Shown here piece by piece: positions 27,997 to 37,080 of a stretch of DNA of 64,000 nt. The position numbers and the translations under genes were made by a program. The notes beneath the pieces were generated by a model. It did not search any database and was not told the DNA's origin. It worked only from the letters and a program-made list of their open reading frames with translations. The stretch is taken from contig NZ_BAZK01000020.1 in the NCBI RefSeq assembly GCF_001310815.1, positions 1 to 64,000 of the forward strand. The letters run 5' to 3'. Every line of letters starts with the position of its first letter. The first letter of the stretch is position 1. The stretch comes from Pseudovibrio denitrificans JCM 12308 (lineage in GTDB: Bacteria > Pseudomonadota > Alphaproteobacteria > Rhizobiales > Stappiaceae).

Positions 27997-29682
27997 ATGA
28001 CCGATACGCTCACTCAAGATCCTCGCAAGAACACCCGCGATATCTTTCCACCAACCGGACCAGAGCTGAACGCAAAGAGCTGGCTGACAGAAGCGCCTAT
28101 GCGCATGCTCATGAACAACCTGCATCCTGATGTGGCTGAGAACCCGCATGAACTGGTGGTTTATGGTGGCATTGGCCGCGCTGCACGGACATGGAAAGAC
28201 TTTGACACCATTGTCGATACGCTGAAGAATCTGGAAGCTGATGAGACCTTGCTGGTTCAATCCGGCAAGCCTGTTGGCGTGTTCCGCACGCATGAGAATG
28301 CACCGCGTGTTCTGATCGCCAACTCCAACCTCGTCCCACACTGGGCGAACTGGGATCACTTCAACGAGCTGGATAAAAAAGGTCTGGCAATGTACGGCCA
28401 GATGACTGCTGGCTCGTGGATCTATATTGGCTCTCAGGGCATTGTTCAGGGTACTTATGAGACCTTCGTGGAGGCTGGTCGTCAGCACTACGGCGGTGAT
28501 CTGAAAGGCAAGTGGATCCTGACTGGCGGCCTTGGCGGTATGGGTGGTGCTCAGCCACTTGCTGCTGTGATGGCTGGTGCTTGCTGTCTGGCCGTTGAGT
28601 GTAACGAAGACAGCATCGATTTCCGCCTACGCACTAAATACGTCGATGAAAAAGCCAAGACGCTTGATGAAGCGCTGGAGATGATTGAGCGCTGGACGGC
28701 AGCTGGTGAAGCCAAATCCGTTGGCTTGCTCGGCAATGCCGCTGACATCTTCGCTGAGCTTGTTGAGCGTGGCGTTCGTCCGGATATCGTGACTGACCAG
28801 ACTTCCGCTCATGATCCAATCAATGGCTATCTGCCACAGGGCTGGACCATGGCAGAGTGGAAGGAAAAGCGCGAGAGCGATCCTAAAGCCGTTGAGAAAG
28901 CTGCACGGGCTTCTATGAAAGTGCATGTGAAGGCGATGCTGGACTTCCATGAGCGCGGTATTCCAACAGTTGATTATGGCAACAACATCCGCCAGATGGC
29001 GTTTGAGGAAGGCCTGGAGAATGCCTTCGACTTCCCGGGTTTTGTGCCTGCTTACATTCGTCCGCTGTTCTGTAAAGGTGTTGGTCCATTCCGTTGGGCA
29101 GCACTTTCAGGTGATCCTGAGGACATCTATAAAACAGACCAGAAGGTGAAGGAACTCATCCCAGATGATCCGCACCTGCACAACTGGCTGGATATGGCGC
29201 GCGAGCGTATTTCCTTCCAAGGTCTGCCTGCGCGTATTTGCTGGGTTGGTCTGGGTCAGCGTCACCGTCTCGGCCTTGCCTTCAACGAAATGGTTCGCAA
29301 CGGCGAGCTGAAGGCACCGGTGGTGATTGGTCGTGACCATCTGGATTCTGGATCCGTGGCTTCTCCAAACCGTGAAACTGAGTCTATGATGGATGGCTCT
29401 GATGCTGTTTCTGACTGGCCTCTGCTCAACGCTCTGCTGAACACAGCATCTGGCGCAACCTGGGTGTCATTGCACCACGGTGGTGGCGTTGGAATGGGCT
29501 TTTCCCAGCATTCCGGCATGGTGATTTGCTGCGACGGAACTTCGGGCGCAGACGAACGGATTGGCCGTGTTCTTTGGAATGACCCTGCGACAGGTGTTAT
29601 GCGCCATGCGGACGCAGGCTACCAATTGGCAATTGATTGCGCCAAGGAGAATGGTTTGAACTTACCTTCTCTAGGTAAGTAA
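27997..29682 (+). CDS. hutU: Urocanate hydratase
   Basis: HutU converts urocanate to 4-imidazolone-5-propionate with tightly bound NAD. The 561-residue product is full length and highly conserved: [52 protein letters not shown], the NAD-binding [28 protein letters not shown], and [17 protein letters not shown] with active-site residues. It is the last hut gene of the rightward operon. A hairpin overlaps its stop codon. Confidence 0.97.
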   Translation: MTDTLTQDPRKNTRDIFPPTGPELNAKSWLTEAPMRMLMNNLHPDVAENPHELVVYGGIGRAARTWKDFDTIVDTLKNLEADETLLVQSGKPVGVFRTHENAPRVLIANSNLVPHWANWDHFNELDKKGLAMYGQMTAGSWIYIGSQGIVQGTYETFVEAGRQHYGGDLKGKWILTGGLGGMGGAQPLAAVMAGACCLAVECNEDSIDFRLRTKYVDEKAKTLDEALEMIERWTAAGEAKSVGLLGNAADIFAELVERGVRPDIVTDQTSAHDPINGYLPQGWTMAEWKEKRESDPKAVEKAARASMKVHVKAMLDFHERGIPTVDYGNNIRQMAFEEGLENAFDFPGFVPAYIRPLFCKGVGPFRWAALSGDPEDIYKTDQKVKELIPDDPHLHNWLDMARERISFQGLPARICWVGLGQRHRLGLAFNEMVRNGELKAPVVIGRDHLDSGSVASPNRETESMMDGSDAVSDWPLLNALLNTASGATWVSLHHGGGVGMGFSQHSGMVICCDGTSGADERIGRVLWNDPATGVMRHADAGYQLAIDCAKENGLNLPSLGK

Positions 29683-29716
29683 CTGATTCAGTACGACAAA
29701 CTCGCCCTAGGTAAGT
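29660..29716 (+). repeat. Hairpin with duplicated right arm at hutU end
   Basis: ACTTACCT and AGGTAAGT form an 8-bp stem with a TCTCT loop over the hutU stop codon. The right-arm sequence CTAGGTAAGT is present twice (29671-29680 and 29707-29716), so two alternative stems are possible. Confidence 0.4.
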
Positions 29717-29790
29717 TTTAGTTTCCGTTTCCGGGCAAACTGGTTCAGCCGCGTATTTTTGGCATTCCAGACTTTACACAAAAACCGATG

Positions 29791-29820
29791 AGGGACCGTG
29801 CTTTGCGGCCCCTTGTTATT
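29791..29820 (+). terminator. Terminator-like hairpin between hutU and TRAP genes
   Basis: AGGGACCG and CGGCCCCT pair with one mismatch around TGCTTTG, followed by a T-rich TTGTTATTCT. Moderate strength, so read-through into the TRAP genes is possible. Confidence 0.5.
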
Positions 29821-29842
29821 CTAATTTTTGAGGGGAAAAATT

Positions 29843-30942
29843 ATGAAAAGACGTGATTTTCTTAAGGGTGCAGGTGTTGCAGCAACTGGCGTCGCCGCTG
29901 CTTCTGCTCTGGCAGCTCCGGCTGTAGCTTCCGACAAGATCAAGTGGAAGATGGTCACCTCGTGGCCTAAGAACCTTCCGGGTCCTGGCGTTGCAGCGCA
30001 GATGCTTGCAGACCGTATCACCATGCTTTCCGGTGGTCGCATTGAGGTTAAGCTCTATGCCGCTGGAGAACTGGTTCCAGGCCGTGGTGTGTTTGATGCA
30101 GTATCGGAGGGGACTGCAGAACTTTACCACTCAGTGCCTGCTTACTGGGGCTCCAAGTCCAAAGGCTTCTTGCTGTTTGGTTCTCAGCCATTCGGTTTGA
30201 CCGCAGATGAGCAGTACGGCTGGATGGCACATGGTGGTGGTCAGGCGCTGTATGACGAAATGTATGCGCGCTTTAACCTGAAGCCGTTCCTGTGTGGCAA
30301 CTCTGGTCCTCAGGCTGCTGGCTGGTTCCGTACCGAGATCAACTCCGCTGAAGACCTGAAAGGTCTGCGTTTCCGTACAACTGGTCTTGCTTCTGAAATG
30401 TGCACCAAGATGGGTATGGCAGTTCAGGCTATGGGTGGACGTGACATGTTCCAGGCCCTGCAGACTGGCACACTGGATGCTGGTGAGTTCATCGGCCCTT
30501 GGACAGACTCTGCTCTGGCTTCTATCAGGTTGCCAAGAACTACTACTTCCCGGGCGTAGGCGAGCCAAGCTCCGCAGAAGAATGTGCCGTCAACTCCGAG
30601 GCTTACAATGCGCTGCCAGATGACCTGAAGCAGGTTGTCGCGTTCGCATGCTCGTCGCTCTACAACGATGTTTGGACCGAATACACCACCAATCACGCTA
30701 AGGCTTTGAAGAAGCTGGTTGCTGAAAAAGGTGTGATGGTAAAGAACTTGCCAGAAGACGTTCTGCTGGCGATGGGCAATGCTGCTGGTGAAGTCATCGG
30801 CGAACTGCGTGGAAATGACGACGAGCTGGTGAAGCGCATCACAGAGAGCTTCCTCACCTACCGTGAATCCATGAAGGAATACAAACCTCTGGCAGATAAC
30901 GGCCAGATGAATATGCGCCTTCTGGACATCAATTACGGTTAA
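29843..30942 (+). CDS. TRAP transporter DctP-type binding protein (frameshifted)
   Basis: The periplasmic binding protein of a TRAP importer starts MKRRDFLKGAGVAATG, a twin-arginine signal. The body follows the TakP-like pattern: WKMVTSWPKNLPGPG, LSGGRIEVKLYAAGELVPG and GWFRTEINSAEDLKGLRFR, the last with an Arg that usually contacts the ligand carboxylate. The frame breaks near 30517 (CTGGGC read as CTGGC) and resumes FYQVAKNYYFPGVGEPSS to 30942, giving about 366 residues. The similarity suggests a 2-oxo acid or other organic acid ligand. DctQ and DctM genes follow, and hutU precedes. Confidence 0.88.
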
Positions 30943-31133
30943 GCAGCTGTCACCCGGCAAGCATCCTGTTTGCTGACATTTTCTGCACGACACAAAGTCG
31001 GGGCTTCTGGCCCCGGCTGTTCTCCTGCTTTCTTCAGTTCAGCCGCGTCTCATCCGCCGATAATCGGTTCCCATAGCTTTGAGATACGCTCTGGAAAGCC
31101 AAGAAAATACTCTGGCCTGATCGGATTTTACCG

Positions 31134-31652
31134 ATGACCTCTGTTGTTTCGAAACTCGACGCAATCAACCGCTTGGTTGGCCACACCATCCGCTGGTTTG
31201 CGTTGCTCATGCTGCTGTTGCAGTTTGGGATCGTTCTGCTGCGCTATCTGTTTGGCGTCAGCTACATCTTCCTCGGCGAAGGCGTGCTTTACATGCATGC
31301 ATCTGTTTTCATGCTTGGCGCTGGCTATACGCTTTTGGCTGACAAGCATGTACGCGTCGATATCTTTTACGGGCAGGCGTCTCCCAAGGCCAAAGCCATC
31401 ATCAATCTGATCGGAGCACTGTTCTTTTTGCTACCCACTGTTGGTCTGTTACTCTGGATCAGCTGGCCCTTTGTTTACAACAGCTGGAAGATCCTTGAAG
31501 GACCGATTTCGGTTGGCGGTATTCCCGCAAGCTTCCTGCTTAAGAGCCTTGTTCCTGCATTTTGTGGCCTCCTGATTATTCAGGGCATCTCCGGCATTCT
31601 AAGGGATGGGCTGTTTTTATGCGGCGTTGATGTTGAGGAGCCAAAGCTGTGA
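31134..31652 (+). CDS. TRAP transporter small permease DctQ
   Basis: This 172-residue protein has four membrane helices (TIRWFALLMLLLQFGIVLLRYLF; VLYMHASVFMLGAGYTLL; IINLIGALFFLLPTVGLLLW; a fourth around FLLKSLVPAFCGLLIIQG) and the DKHVRVDIFY motif typical of DctQ. It forms the membrane complex with DctM, whose GTG start overlaps this stop by 4 bases. The roughly 190-base gap behind the binding-protein gene is ordinary for TRAP operons. Confidence 0.88.
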   Translation: MTSVVSKLDAINRLVGHTIRWFALLMLLLQFGIVLLRYLFGVSYIFLGEGVLYMHASVFMLGAGYTLLADKHVRVDIFYGQASPKAKAIINLIGALFFLLPTVGLLLWISWPFVYNSWKILEGPISVGGIPASFLLKSLVPAFCGLLIIQGISGILRDGLFLCGVDVEEPKL

Positions 31653-33208
31653 CTGAGTTTCTCGACATATTCATGTTCGCGGGCCTGTGCTTTGCGATCC
31701 TGCTGGGCTATCCGGTGGCCTTCACCATCGCTGGTGTGGCCGTGCTCTTTGCTATTCTTGGAGCGATGACCGGTGCGTTTGATACCGGGCTGCTGGGTGC
31801 ACTTTCACAGCGCATTTTCGGTACGATGACTAACAACGTACTGATTGCAATCCCGCTCTTTGTGTTCATGGGGCTGGTGCTTGAACGCAGTCGCATTGCA
31901 GAAGATTTGCTGGAAGAGATGGGCAAGCTGTTCGGCTCGCTCCGCGGTGGTCTGGGGATCTCTGTTGTGCTTGTGGGAGGACTGCTGGCAGCCTCAACCG
32001 GTATTGTGGGCGCAACGGTGGTGACCATGGCGTTGATCGCTCTGCCGACCATGCTGCGTAATGGATATGATCCTAAGCTGGCGGCAGGTACTGTGTGTAC
32101 CGCTGGCACACTCGGGCAGATCATTCCCCCATCCACTCTGCTGATCATCCTTTCTGAAGTGATGTCCAACGCCTATCAGCAGGCTCAATTTGCGGAAGGC
32201 AAATTCACCGTAGAGACCATCAGCGTAGGCCAAACCTTTGCGGCTGCGCTGGTTCCAGGTCTGATGCTGGTGGGTGTCTATATTGTTTATCTGCTGATCC
32301 GCGCCTATTTGCAGCCGAGCTCTGCACCTGCCATGGACAAGCGTGTTCTAGGGGAGACATCGGCGCGTCGGATTGCTTCCGTTCTGATCCCACCAGTCGC
32401 GCTGATTATTGCGGTTCTGGGTTCCATTCTGGGTGGTGTTGCAACACCGACAGAAGCGGCTGCGGTTGGTGCAGTCGGTGCTTTGCTGTTGGCGGGTTTC
32501 CGACTGAGTAATGGCAAATCCAACGTGTTGCTTGGTGCGAGTGTTGTGGCTCTGCTGGCGGTGATCGCGCTGGCTGGGATGACCACTATCCGCTTGCAAC
32601 GCAGCGAGTTGACTGTCACTGATTATGGCCTTGCTGGTGTTGCGATTGTGTTGCTGATCATTGGCATCAGCGGTCTGCTTCAAAGTGTGATGCGTATGTG
32701 GCGATCTCAGCTGCTTGCGCCGGTGATGACCAACACACTCTCCATCTCAGCGATGATCTTTGCGACGATCATTGGGGCAAGTGTGTTCTCTCTGATTTTC
32801 CGAGGTCTTGGTGGTGACGCTCGCATTGAGGAGCTGATCTCTGCAATGCCAGGCGGTGAGATGGGTGCCCTGCTGTTTGTGATGGCGCTGATTTTTGCCC
32901 TCGGCTTCTTCATGGATTTCGTAGAGATCTCCGTAATCCTACTGCCGATCGTTGGCCCTACCCTGCTGATGATGGGTTTTGATCCTATCTGGCTTTCTGT
33001 GATGATCGCTATCAACCTGCAGACCAGCTTCCTGACACCACCATTCGGGTTCTCGCTGTTTTATCTGCGTGGTGCGGCCCCGCCCGAGATCACAACAGGT
33101 ATGATCTACAAGGGGGTGCTGCCTTATATCCTGCTGCAGATTGTCGGGATGGGGCTGGTCTGGTTCTTCCCTCAGATCGCAACCTGGTTGCCGTCAGTTC
33201 TGTTCTGA
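31649..33208 (+). CDS. TRAP transporter large permease DctM
   Basis: The 519-residue sodium-coupled permease has about 12 membrane helices and DctM motifs: AIPLFVFMGLVLERSRIAEDLLEEM, ASTGIVGATVVTMALIALP, AGTLGQIIPPSTLLIILSE, and the C-terminal LQTSFLTPPFGFSLFYLRGAAP. It is longer than typical (about 430) because of an extra hydrophobic block near 280-370, as in the large-permease group that includes TakM. A strong hairpin follows its stop. Confidence 0.9.
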   Translation: MTEFLDIFMFAGLCFAILLGYPVAFTIAGVAVLFAILGAMTGAFDTGLLGALSQRIFGTMTNNVLIAIPLFVFMGLVLERSRIAEDLLEEMGKLFGSLRGGLGISVVLVGGLLAASTGIVGATVVTMALIALPTMLRNGYDPKLAAGTVCTAGTLGQIIPPSTLLIILSEVMSNAYQQAQFAEGKFTVETISVGQTFAAALVPGLMLVGVYIVYLLIRAYLQPSSAPAMDKRVLGETSARRIASVLIPPVALIIAVLGSILGGVATPTEAAAVGAVGALLLAGFRLSNGKSNVLLGASVVALLAVIALAGMTTIRLQRSELTVTDYGLAGVAIVLLIIGISGLLQSVMRMWRSQLLAPVMTNTLSISAMIFATIIGASVFSLIFRGLGGDARIEELISAMPGGEMGALLFVMALIFALGFFMDFVEISVILLPIVGPTLLMMGFDPIWLSVMIAINLQTSFLTPPFGFSLFYLRGAAPPEITTGMIYKGVLPYILLQIVGMGLVWFFPQIATWLPSVLF

Positions 33209-33232
33209 CGAGAAGGGGCAACGGAGTTTGAG

Positions 33233-33262
33233 AAAGGCTGGATGTCACATCCAGCCTTTTTC
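33233..33262. terminator. Bidirectional terminator dctM / HxlR gene
   Basis: AAAGGCTGGATG/CATCCAGCCTTT with a TCA loop and T-run, between convergent genes. Confidence 0.88.
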
Positions 33263-33618
33263 TATACGCGCTTCTGCATGAAGCTTTCTGGTGGGATCCA
33301 CGTTTCAGGCATGTGCTTGTTGGCCCACCGACACATTTCCTGAAGCACAGGCAAGATATCCTTGCCGCGATCTGACAGCAGATATTGGTAGCGTTTGGGA
33401 TTCGATTGGTAGAGCTCTTTGGTGACCATGCCAGCCGCTTCCAGCTGATTCAGGCGAACGGTCAGAACGCTTGTCGTGATCTTTTCCGGTGAACTCAGGA
33501 ACTCTGAGAAGATCTTTTTTCCGTTGAACATATCCCGCAGGATCAAAAGGCTCCAGCGGTCTCCGACGATATCTAGCGTATTCGCGATGGGGCAGCCGGA
33601 ACGGTTTTCGGTTGACAT
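33262..33618 (-). CDS. HxlR-family transcriptional regulator
   Basis: This 118-residue protein has the HxlR winged helix: the CPIANTLDIVGDRWSLLILRDMF opening with the characteristic Cys, FSEFLSSPEKITTSVLTVRLNQLEAAGMV as recognition segment, and the KRYQYLLSDRGKDILPVLQEM wing and dimer helix. The N-terminal Cys is often a redox or electrophile sensor in this family (HypR, QorR). It is divergent from a GFA-domain gene, with a palindrome between them that is a likely operator. Confidence 0.9.
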   Translation of the reverse strand: MSTENRSGCPIANTLDIVGDRWSLLILRDMFNGKKIFSEFLSSPEKITTSVLTVRLNQLEAAGMVTKELYQSNPKRYQYLLSDRGKDILPVLQEMCRWANKHMPETWIPPESFMQKRV

Positions 33619-33647
33619 ACCGCCATTCTCTCCTATTGTGAATAGTA

Positions 33648-33664
33648 ACTTGCAATTTACAAGT
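33648..33664. promoter_or_regulatory. Palindromic operator between HxlR and GFA genes
   Basis: ACTTGCAATTTACAAGT is an almost perfect inverted repeat (ACTTG-N7-CAAGT), placed in the 84-base divergent gap. It is probably the HxlR binding site. Confidence 0.55.
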
Positions 33665-33702
33665 CACTAAAACATCTCTCAACTCAGACTAAGGATAGTA
33701 TC

Positions 33703-34152
33703 ATGGAAAGCGCATTTACAGGGTCTTGCCTTTGCGGGAATGTACAGCTGAAATCAAGAATGAAGCCGCAGATGGCCGCGCATTGCCACTGTGATGACTG
33801 TCGTAAGTCATCGGGGACAGGGCATTGCACCCATGCGGCCCTGCCTAAAGAAGCGGTGGAAGTGACTGGAGAGCTCACATTTTTCGACAAACCTGCCGAC
33901 AGCGGGAATGTGGTCACACGAGGCTTTTGCCCAACCTGTGGCAGTGCGATGTACTCTCTGAACTCATCTATGACAGATCTGATCTTCGTGCGTGCATCAG
34001 CTGTTGATCAGCCGGAGGTTATTGAGCCTCAGGTGAATGTGTATGCCAGCCGGGCACCATCTTGGGATGAGGTTGATCCAAAGCTTCCAGCTTTCCCGGA
34101 AATGCCTCCGCAAGGGTCCCGAGAAGTTATCGAAGAAGGCGTTCACGAGTAA
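33703..34152 (+). CDS. GFA/CENP-V domain zinc protein
   Basis: This 149-residue member of the glutathione-dependent formaldehyde-activating enzyme-like fold has the zinc ligands in CLCGNV, HCHCDDCRK and GFCPTCGSAMY. Characterised members bind glutathione or act as S-(hydroxymethyl)glutathione synthases, but most are of unknown function. The divergent HxlR regulator and shared palindrome suggest control by an electrophile. No dehydrogenase partner is adjacent. Confidence 0.85.
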   Translation: MESAFTGSCLCGNVQLKSRMKPQMAAHCHCDDCRKSSGTGHCTHAALPKEAVEVTGELTFFDKPADSGNVVTRGFCPTCGSAMYSLNSSMTDLIFVRASAVDQPEVIEPQVNVYASRAPSWDEVDPKLPAFPEMPPQGSREVIEEGVHE

Positions 34153-34219
34153 CGCTTCTTTCCTGTGAAGCAGAGACGCGTACACCCCCAACGTAGCGCA
34201 GTCTGTTTTTCTGACACAA

Positions 34220-34250
34220 ATAGAAACGGGGAGAGCAAAGCTCCCCCCGT
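34220..34250 (-). terminator. Terminator after nupC
   Basis: On the minus strand ACGGGG-GGAGC/GCTCT-CCCCGT pairs around TTT, followed by TTCTATTT. Confidence 0.65.
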
Positions 34251-34285
34251 CACAGGCAATTCAGAGATTAAGGAAGAAAACTCTC

Positions 34286-35547
34286 TTACATTGCCAATGA
34301 GATAAAGATACCCGCGATTGCTGCGCTCATGAGGTTTGAGCAGGTTGCAGCCAGCAGTGTGCGAGGACCATACTTCGCGATGAAGTTCATGCGGTTTGGA
34401 GCCAGAACACCCAGACCACCGATGAGAATACCCATGGAAGAGATGTTCGCGAAGCCGCAGAGTGCGAAGGAAACGATTGCTTTGGTCTTTTCCTGAATGA
34501 CCGGCAGACCCATTTCCACTGCGGTGGCATCTACGAGGTAGTTCTTCAGGTCGAGGTAAGCGACGAACTCGTTCACAACCAGCTTTTTACCGATCAGGGA
34601 ACCTGCAACACCAATGTCAGCCATTGGAACACCCAGAAGGTAAGCGATTGGAGCGAAGATCCAGCCGAGGATCATTTCCAGAGACAGATCGAAGCCAGCG
34701 AAATCACCAACACCACCGAGGATCAGGTTCACCAGAGTGATCAGACCGATCATTGCAACCAGGTTTGCACCGATCGCGCCAGCAAGCTGGAGACCGTTCA
34801 TTGCGCCCTGACCAGCAGCAGCAAGCACGTTCTCTGGCTTTTCGTCGCCAAAGCTCATGTCTTTTTCAACGGTGTAGTTGGTTTCTTCAGTTTCTGGCAG
34901 GATCAGTTTTGCGAAGAGAAGACCACCTGGAGCAGCATGAAGGATGCTGCGAGGAGGAACTCGATCTTAACGCCCATCAGCGCATAACCGCCGAGAACAG
35001 TACCTGCAACAGAAGCCATACCACCACACATGATGGCGAAGAACTCACTGTCGGACATCTTTGGCATGTAAGGCTTCACAACGAGTGGAGCTTCAGTCTG
35101 GCCCACGAACACGTTGGAAACTGCAGACATGGATTCTGCCTGGGAGGTACCCAGCAGTTTCGCCATGCCACCACCGATGACGCGAATAACAATCTGCATA
35201 ACACCGAGGTGGTACAGAACAGCAATCAGTGCAGAGAAGAAGATAACGAGGCAAAGCACGTTGAAGGCAAATACGAAGCCAACGGTGTCGGAAAGTGAAC
35301 CGTTGGTGAGGTTGCCGAAGAGGAAGTTAACACCGGAACGACCACTGTCGATCACACCGGCAATGCCCGTTGACATTGCGTGAAGAATGGCACGGCCAGC
35401 TGGAACGTAAAGAACGAAAGCGCCGATACCGATCTGGAGAGCCAGCGCACCACCTACGGTGCGGAGGTTGATCGCCTTGCGATTGGTTGAAACCAATACA
35501 GCAATAACGATCAGTGTAGCGATGCCAAGAAAACCTGTTGCGAACAT
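34286..35547 (-). CDS. nupC: Concentrative nucleoside transporter NupC (frameshifted)
   Basis: A CNT-family nucleoside:cation symporter of the inner membrane. The N-terminal part has helices around LIVIAVLVSTNRKAINLRTV and LQIGIGAFVLYVPAGRAIL, and the GQTEAPLVVKPYMPKMSDSE motif that binds nucleoside. The frame breaks near 34930 (CTGGCTCC read as CTGCTCC on the coding strand) and resumes APGGLLFAKLILPETE. The rest has NKxxxNEF-type VVNEFVAYLDLKNYL and SFALCGFANISSMGILIGGLG. The joined length of about 420 residues is normal. A long upstream leader and a palindromic site suggest regulation. Confidence 0.92.
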
Positions 35548-36124
35548 TATGAGCTCCTCCCAGAGGCTCTGAGGTAAGTTGTTGATTATGGTTGGGGAGA
35601 ATTTTGAGGTGCCGAAAGGCGACTAACCGTACCCACCTTCACGTGGACAGTTGAGATGGCCACCCGCATCCAACAAACGCTTTCCTATTGAAAAACAATG
35701 TAAAACGCCTGCGGTTGTAGAACCTTCCAATACCTCAAAGGGAATTACCGCTGCTGACAGAGTACGTACGGTGGGAGTTCGTGCGTAAGAGCCGTCGGTC
35801 TCCATGGAAGCGAGGCATACGACAGGCGCAGCACACTCACCTTGCGTAGGTGCGAATGTGGACTGACCCAATTGCATAATTTGCCTCACCTTTTAACTAA
35901 TTCCCTTCGGTGAGGGCAAACTAGTTGCCTGAGAGGCAATTATTAAGTTTTTTAAATATATCAATCGTTTCGAACTTCGAAACAAACTATAAAATATTAC
36001 GTAGAAAACCACGCTAGATAAGGACTATTTCGTAGATTATAGTTCTTGCAGAACATATAGAATAAAAATAGTAGAACTTTAAGAGCTACAACCTGGACAA
36101 AAATAAAAACAACAAAACAAGTTC
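35548..36124. promoter_or_regulatory. Long nupC leader and divergent promoter region
   Basis: A 577-base gap. On the nupC (minus) strand, a TTGATA-like -35 at about 35964-35959 leads into a hairpin (TTGCCT-CTC-AGGCAA, 35925-35939). A second stem follows, made of TTGCC(C)TCACC and GGTGAGGCAA (35881-35919, one bulge). About 250 bases of unassigned sequence then separate this from nupC. A frame at 35623-35889 (88 codons, no known domain) may be a small gene or chance. I recognise no known riboswitch. Confidence 0.4.
35967..35983. promoter_or_regulatory. Perfect 17-bp palindrome at nupC promoter
   Basis: GTTTCGAA-C-TTCGAAAC (8+1+8, perfect) lies at or just upstream of the likely nupC -35 element and about 140 bases before the divergent LysR gene. 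Strong operator candidate. Confidence 0.6.
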
Positions 36125-37051
36125 ATGCACGATCTCATTACATCCGGGCGCATTACTTTGCGTATGCTGCGTTACTTTCATCAAGTTGCAGTAAGTGGGC
36201 ACTTTGGCCGCGCAGCGGAAGAGCTGCATATTTCTAAGTCACCGATGTCCATACAAATCAAAGAGTTGGAAGTTGCCCTTGGACTATCACTCTTTCAACG
36301 AGACTCCCGAAATGTTTCTCTCACAGCAGCAGGGCGCGTGCTGAAGCGTGAGTGTGAACAGATTTTCAAGGTGCTGGATTACGCCATAACCAACACGCAG
36401 CGGCAGGGTCGTGCCGAAAACTCAACCCTGAGCATTGGCATGGTGAGCAGTGCCTTCCTGGATGGATTTGCGAACTTACTTTCAGATTTCAAGGGCAAGC
36501 ATCCAGATTGTTCCCTAAATTTTACAGAGCTGGCCCCTAATCAGCAGAAGGAAGCCCTCGACGGAGGCACCATCGATCTGGGCATTTGTCGCTATGGCGA
36601 TACGCTCAATGAGCCAGCTTTGAACTCCAAAGTATTGGTGCGAGAAAATCTTATTTTGGCAGTTCCCAACACCCACCCATTGAAGGACCGTAGGGTGGTC
36701 GCACTGGAAGAGCTAAAAGATGAGGAAATGGCGGTATTGGATCGCAGTATGTCCAACTCAACGCCATTTTTGATCGCCCGCTGCAAAGATCAGGGGTTCT
36801 ATCCTAAGGCTGCTTTTGAGGTGCAGGAGCCAAGCACGCTATTGGCACTGGTCGCTTCGGGACAGGCGATTGCGCTGGTCAGTGACTGCTTCCGCAGCCA
36901 GAAATCCAAGAACGTCCGGTTTATTCGCCTGAAGGAAGACATTCCTGCAGACCTTTGTGCCATCTACAAAAAGAACTATGAAACCGAAATTCTGCGCAAG
37001 TTTCTTCAGTTTATTGAGTTCGACTACAAACCGCAGATTGACGAAAACTGA
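36125..37051 (+). CDS. LysR-family transcriptional regulator
   Basis: The 308-residue LysR protein has an N-terminal winged helix with LRYFHQVAVSGHFGRAAEELHISKSPMSIQIKELEVALG and RDSRNVSLTAAGRVL. A periplasmic-binding-like effector domain follows (LSIGMVSSAFLDGF, LDLGICRYGD, AVLDRSMSN). The ribosome site is weak. It is divergent from nupC across a long gap and convergent with the ABC/MurQ operon, and could regulate nupC. Its ligand is unknown. Confidence 0.88.
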   Translation: MHDLITSGRITLRMLRYFHQVAVSGHFGRAAEELHISKSPMSIQIKELEVALGLSLFQRDSRNVSLTAAGRVLKRECEQIFKVLDYAITNTQRQGRAENSTLSIGMVSSAFLDGFANLLSDFKGKHPDCSLNFTELAPNQQKEALDGGTIDLGICRYGDTLNEPALNSKVLVRENLILAVPNTHPLKDRRVVALEELKDEEMAVLDRSMSNSTPFLIARCKDQGFYPKAAFEVQEPSTLLALVASGQAIALVSDCFRSQKSKNVRFIRLKEDIPADLCAIYKKNYETEILRKFLQFIEFDYKPQIDEN

Positions 37052-37073
37052 GGGACCAAGACTGCCCCTCAGT
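37047..37073. terminator. Hairpin between convergent LysR and malK-like genes
   Basis: ACTGAGGG and CCCTCAGT arms with about 10 bases of loop, between the two gene ends; likely bidirectional. Confidence 0.6.
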
Positions 37074-37080
37074 TCAGCTG

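Noticed and set aside
35548-36124. Known riboswitch (glycine, cobalamin, purine types) in the nupC leader
   Set aside because: A CACCGAAGGG string recalls the glycine riboswitch, but the other conserved blocks are missing or in the wrong order.
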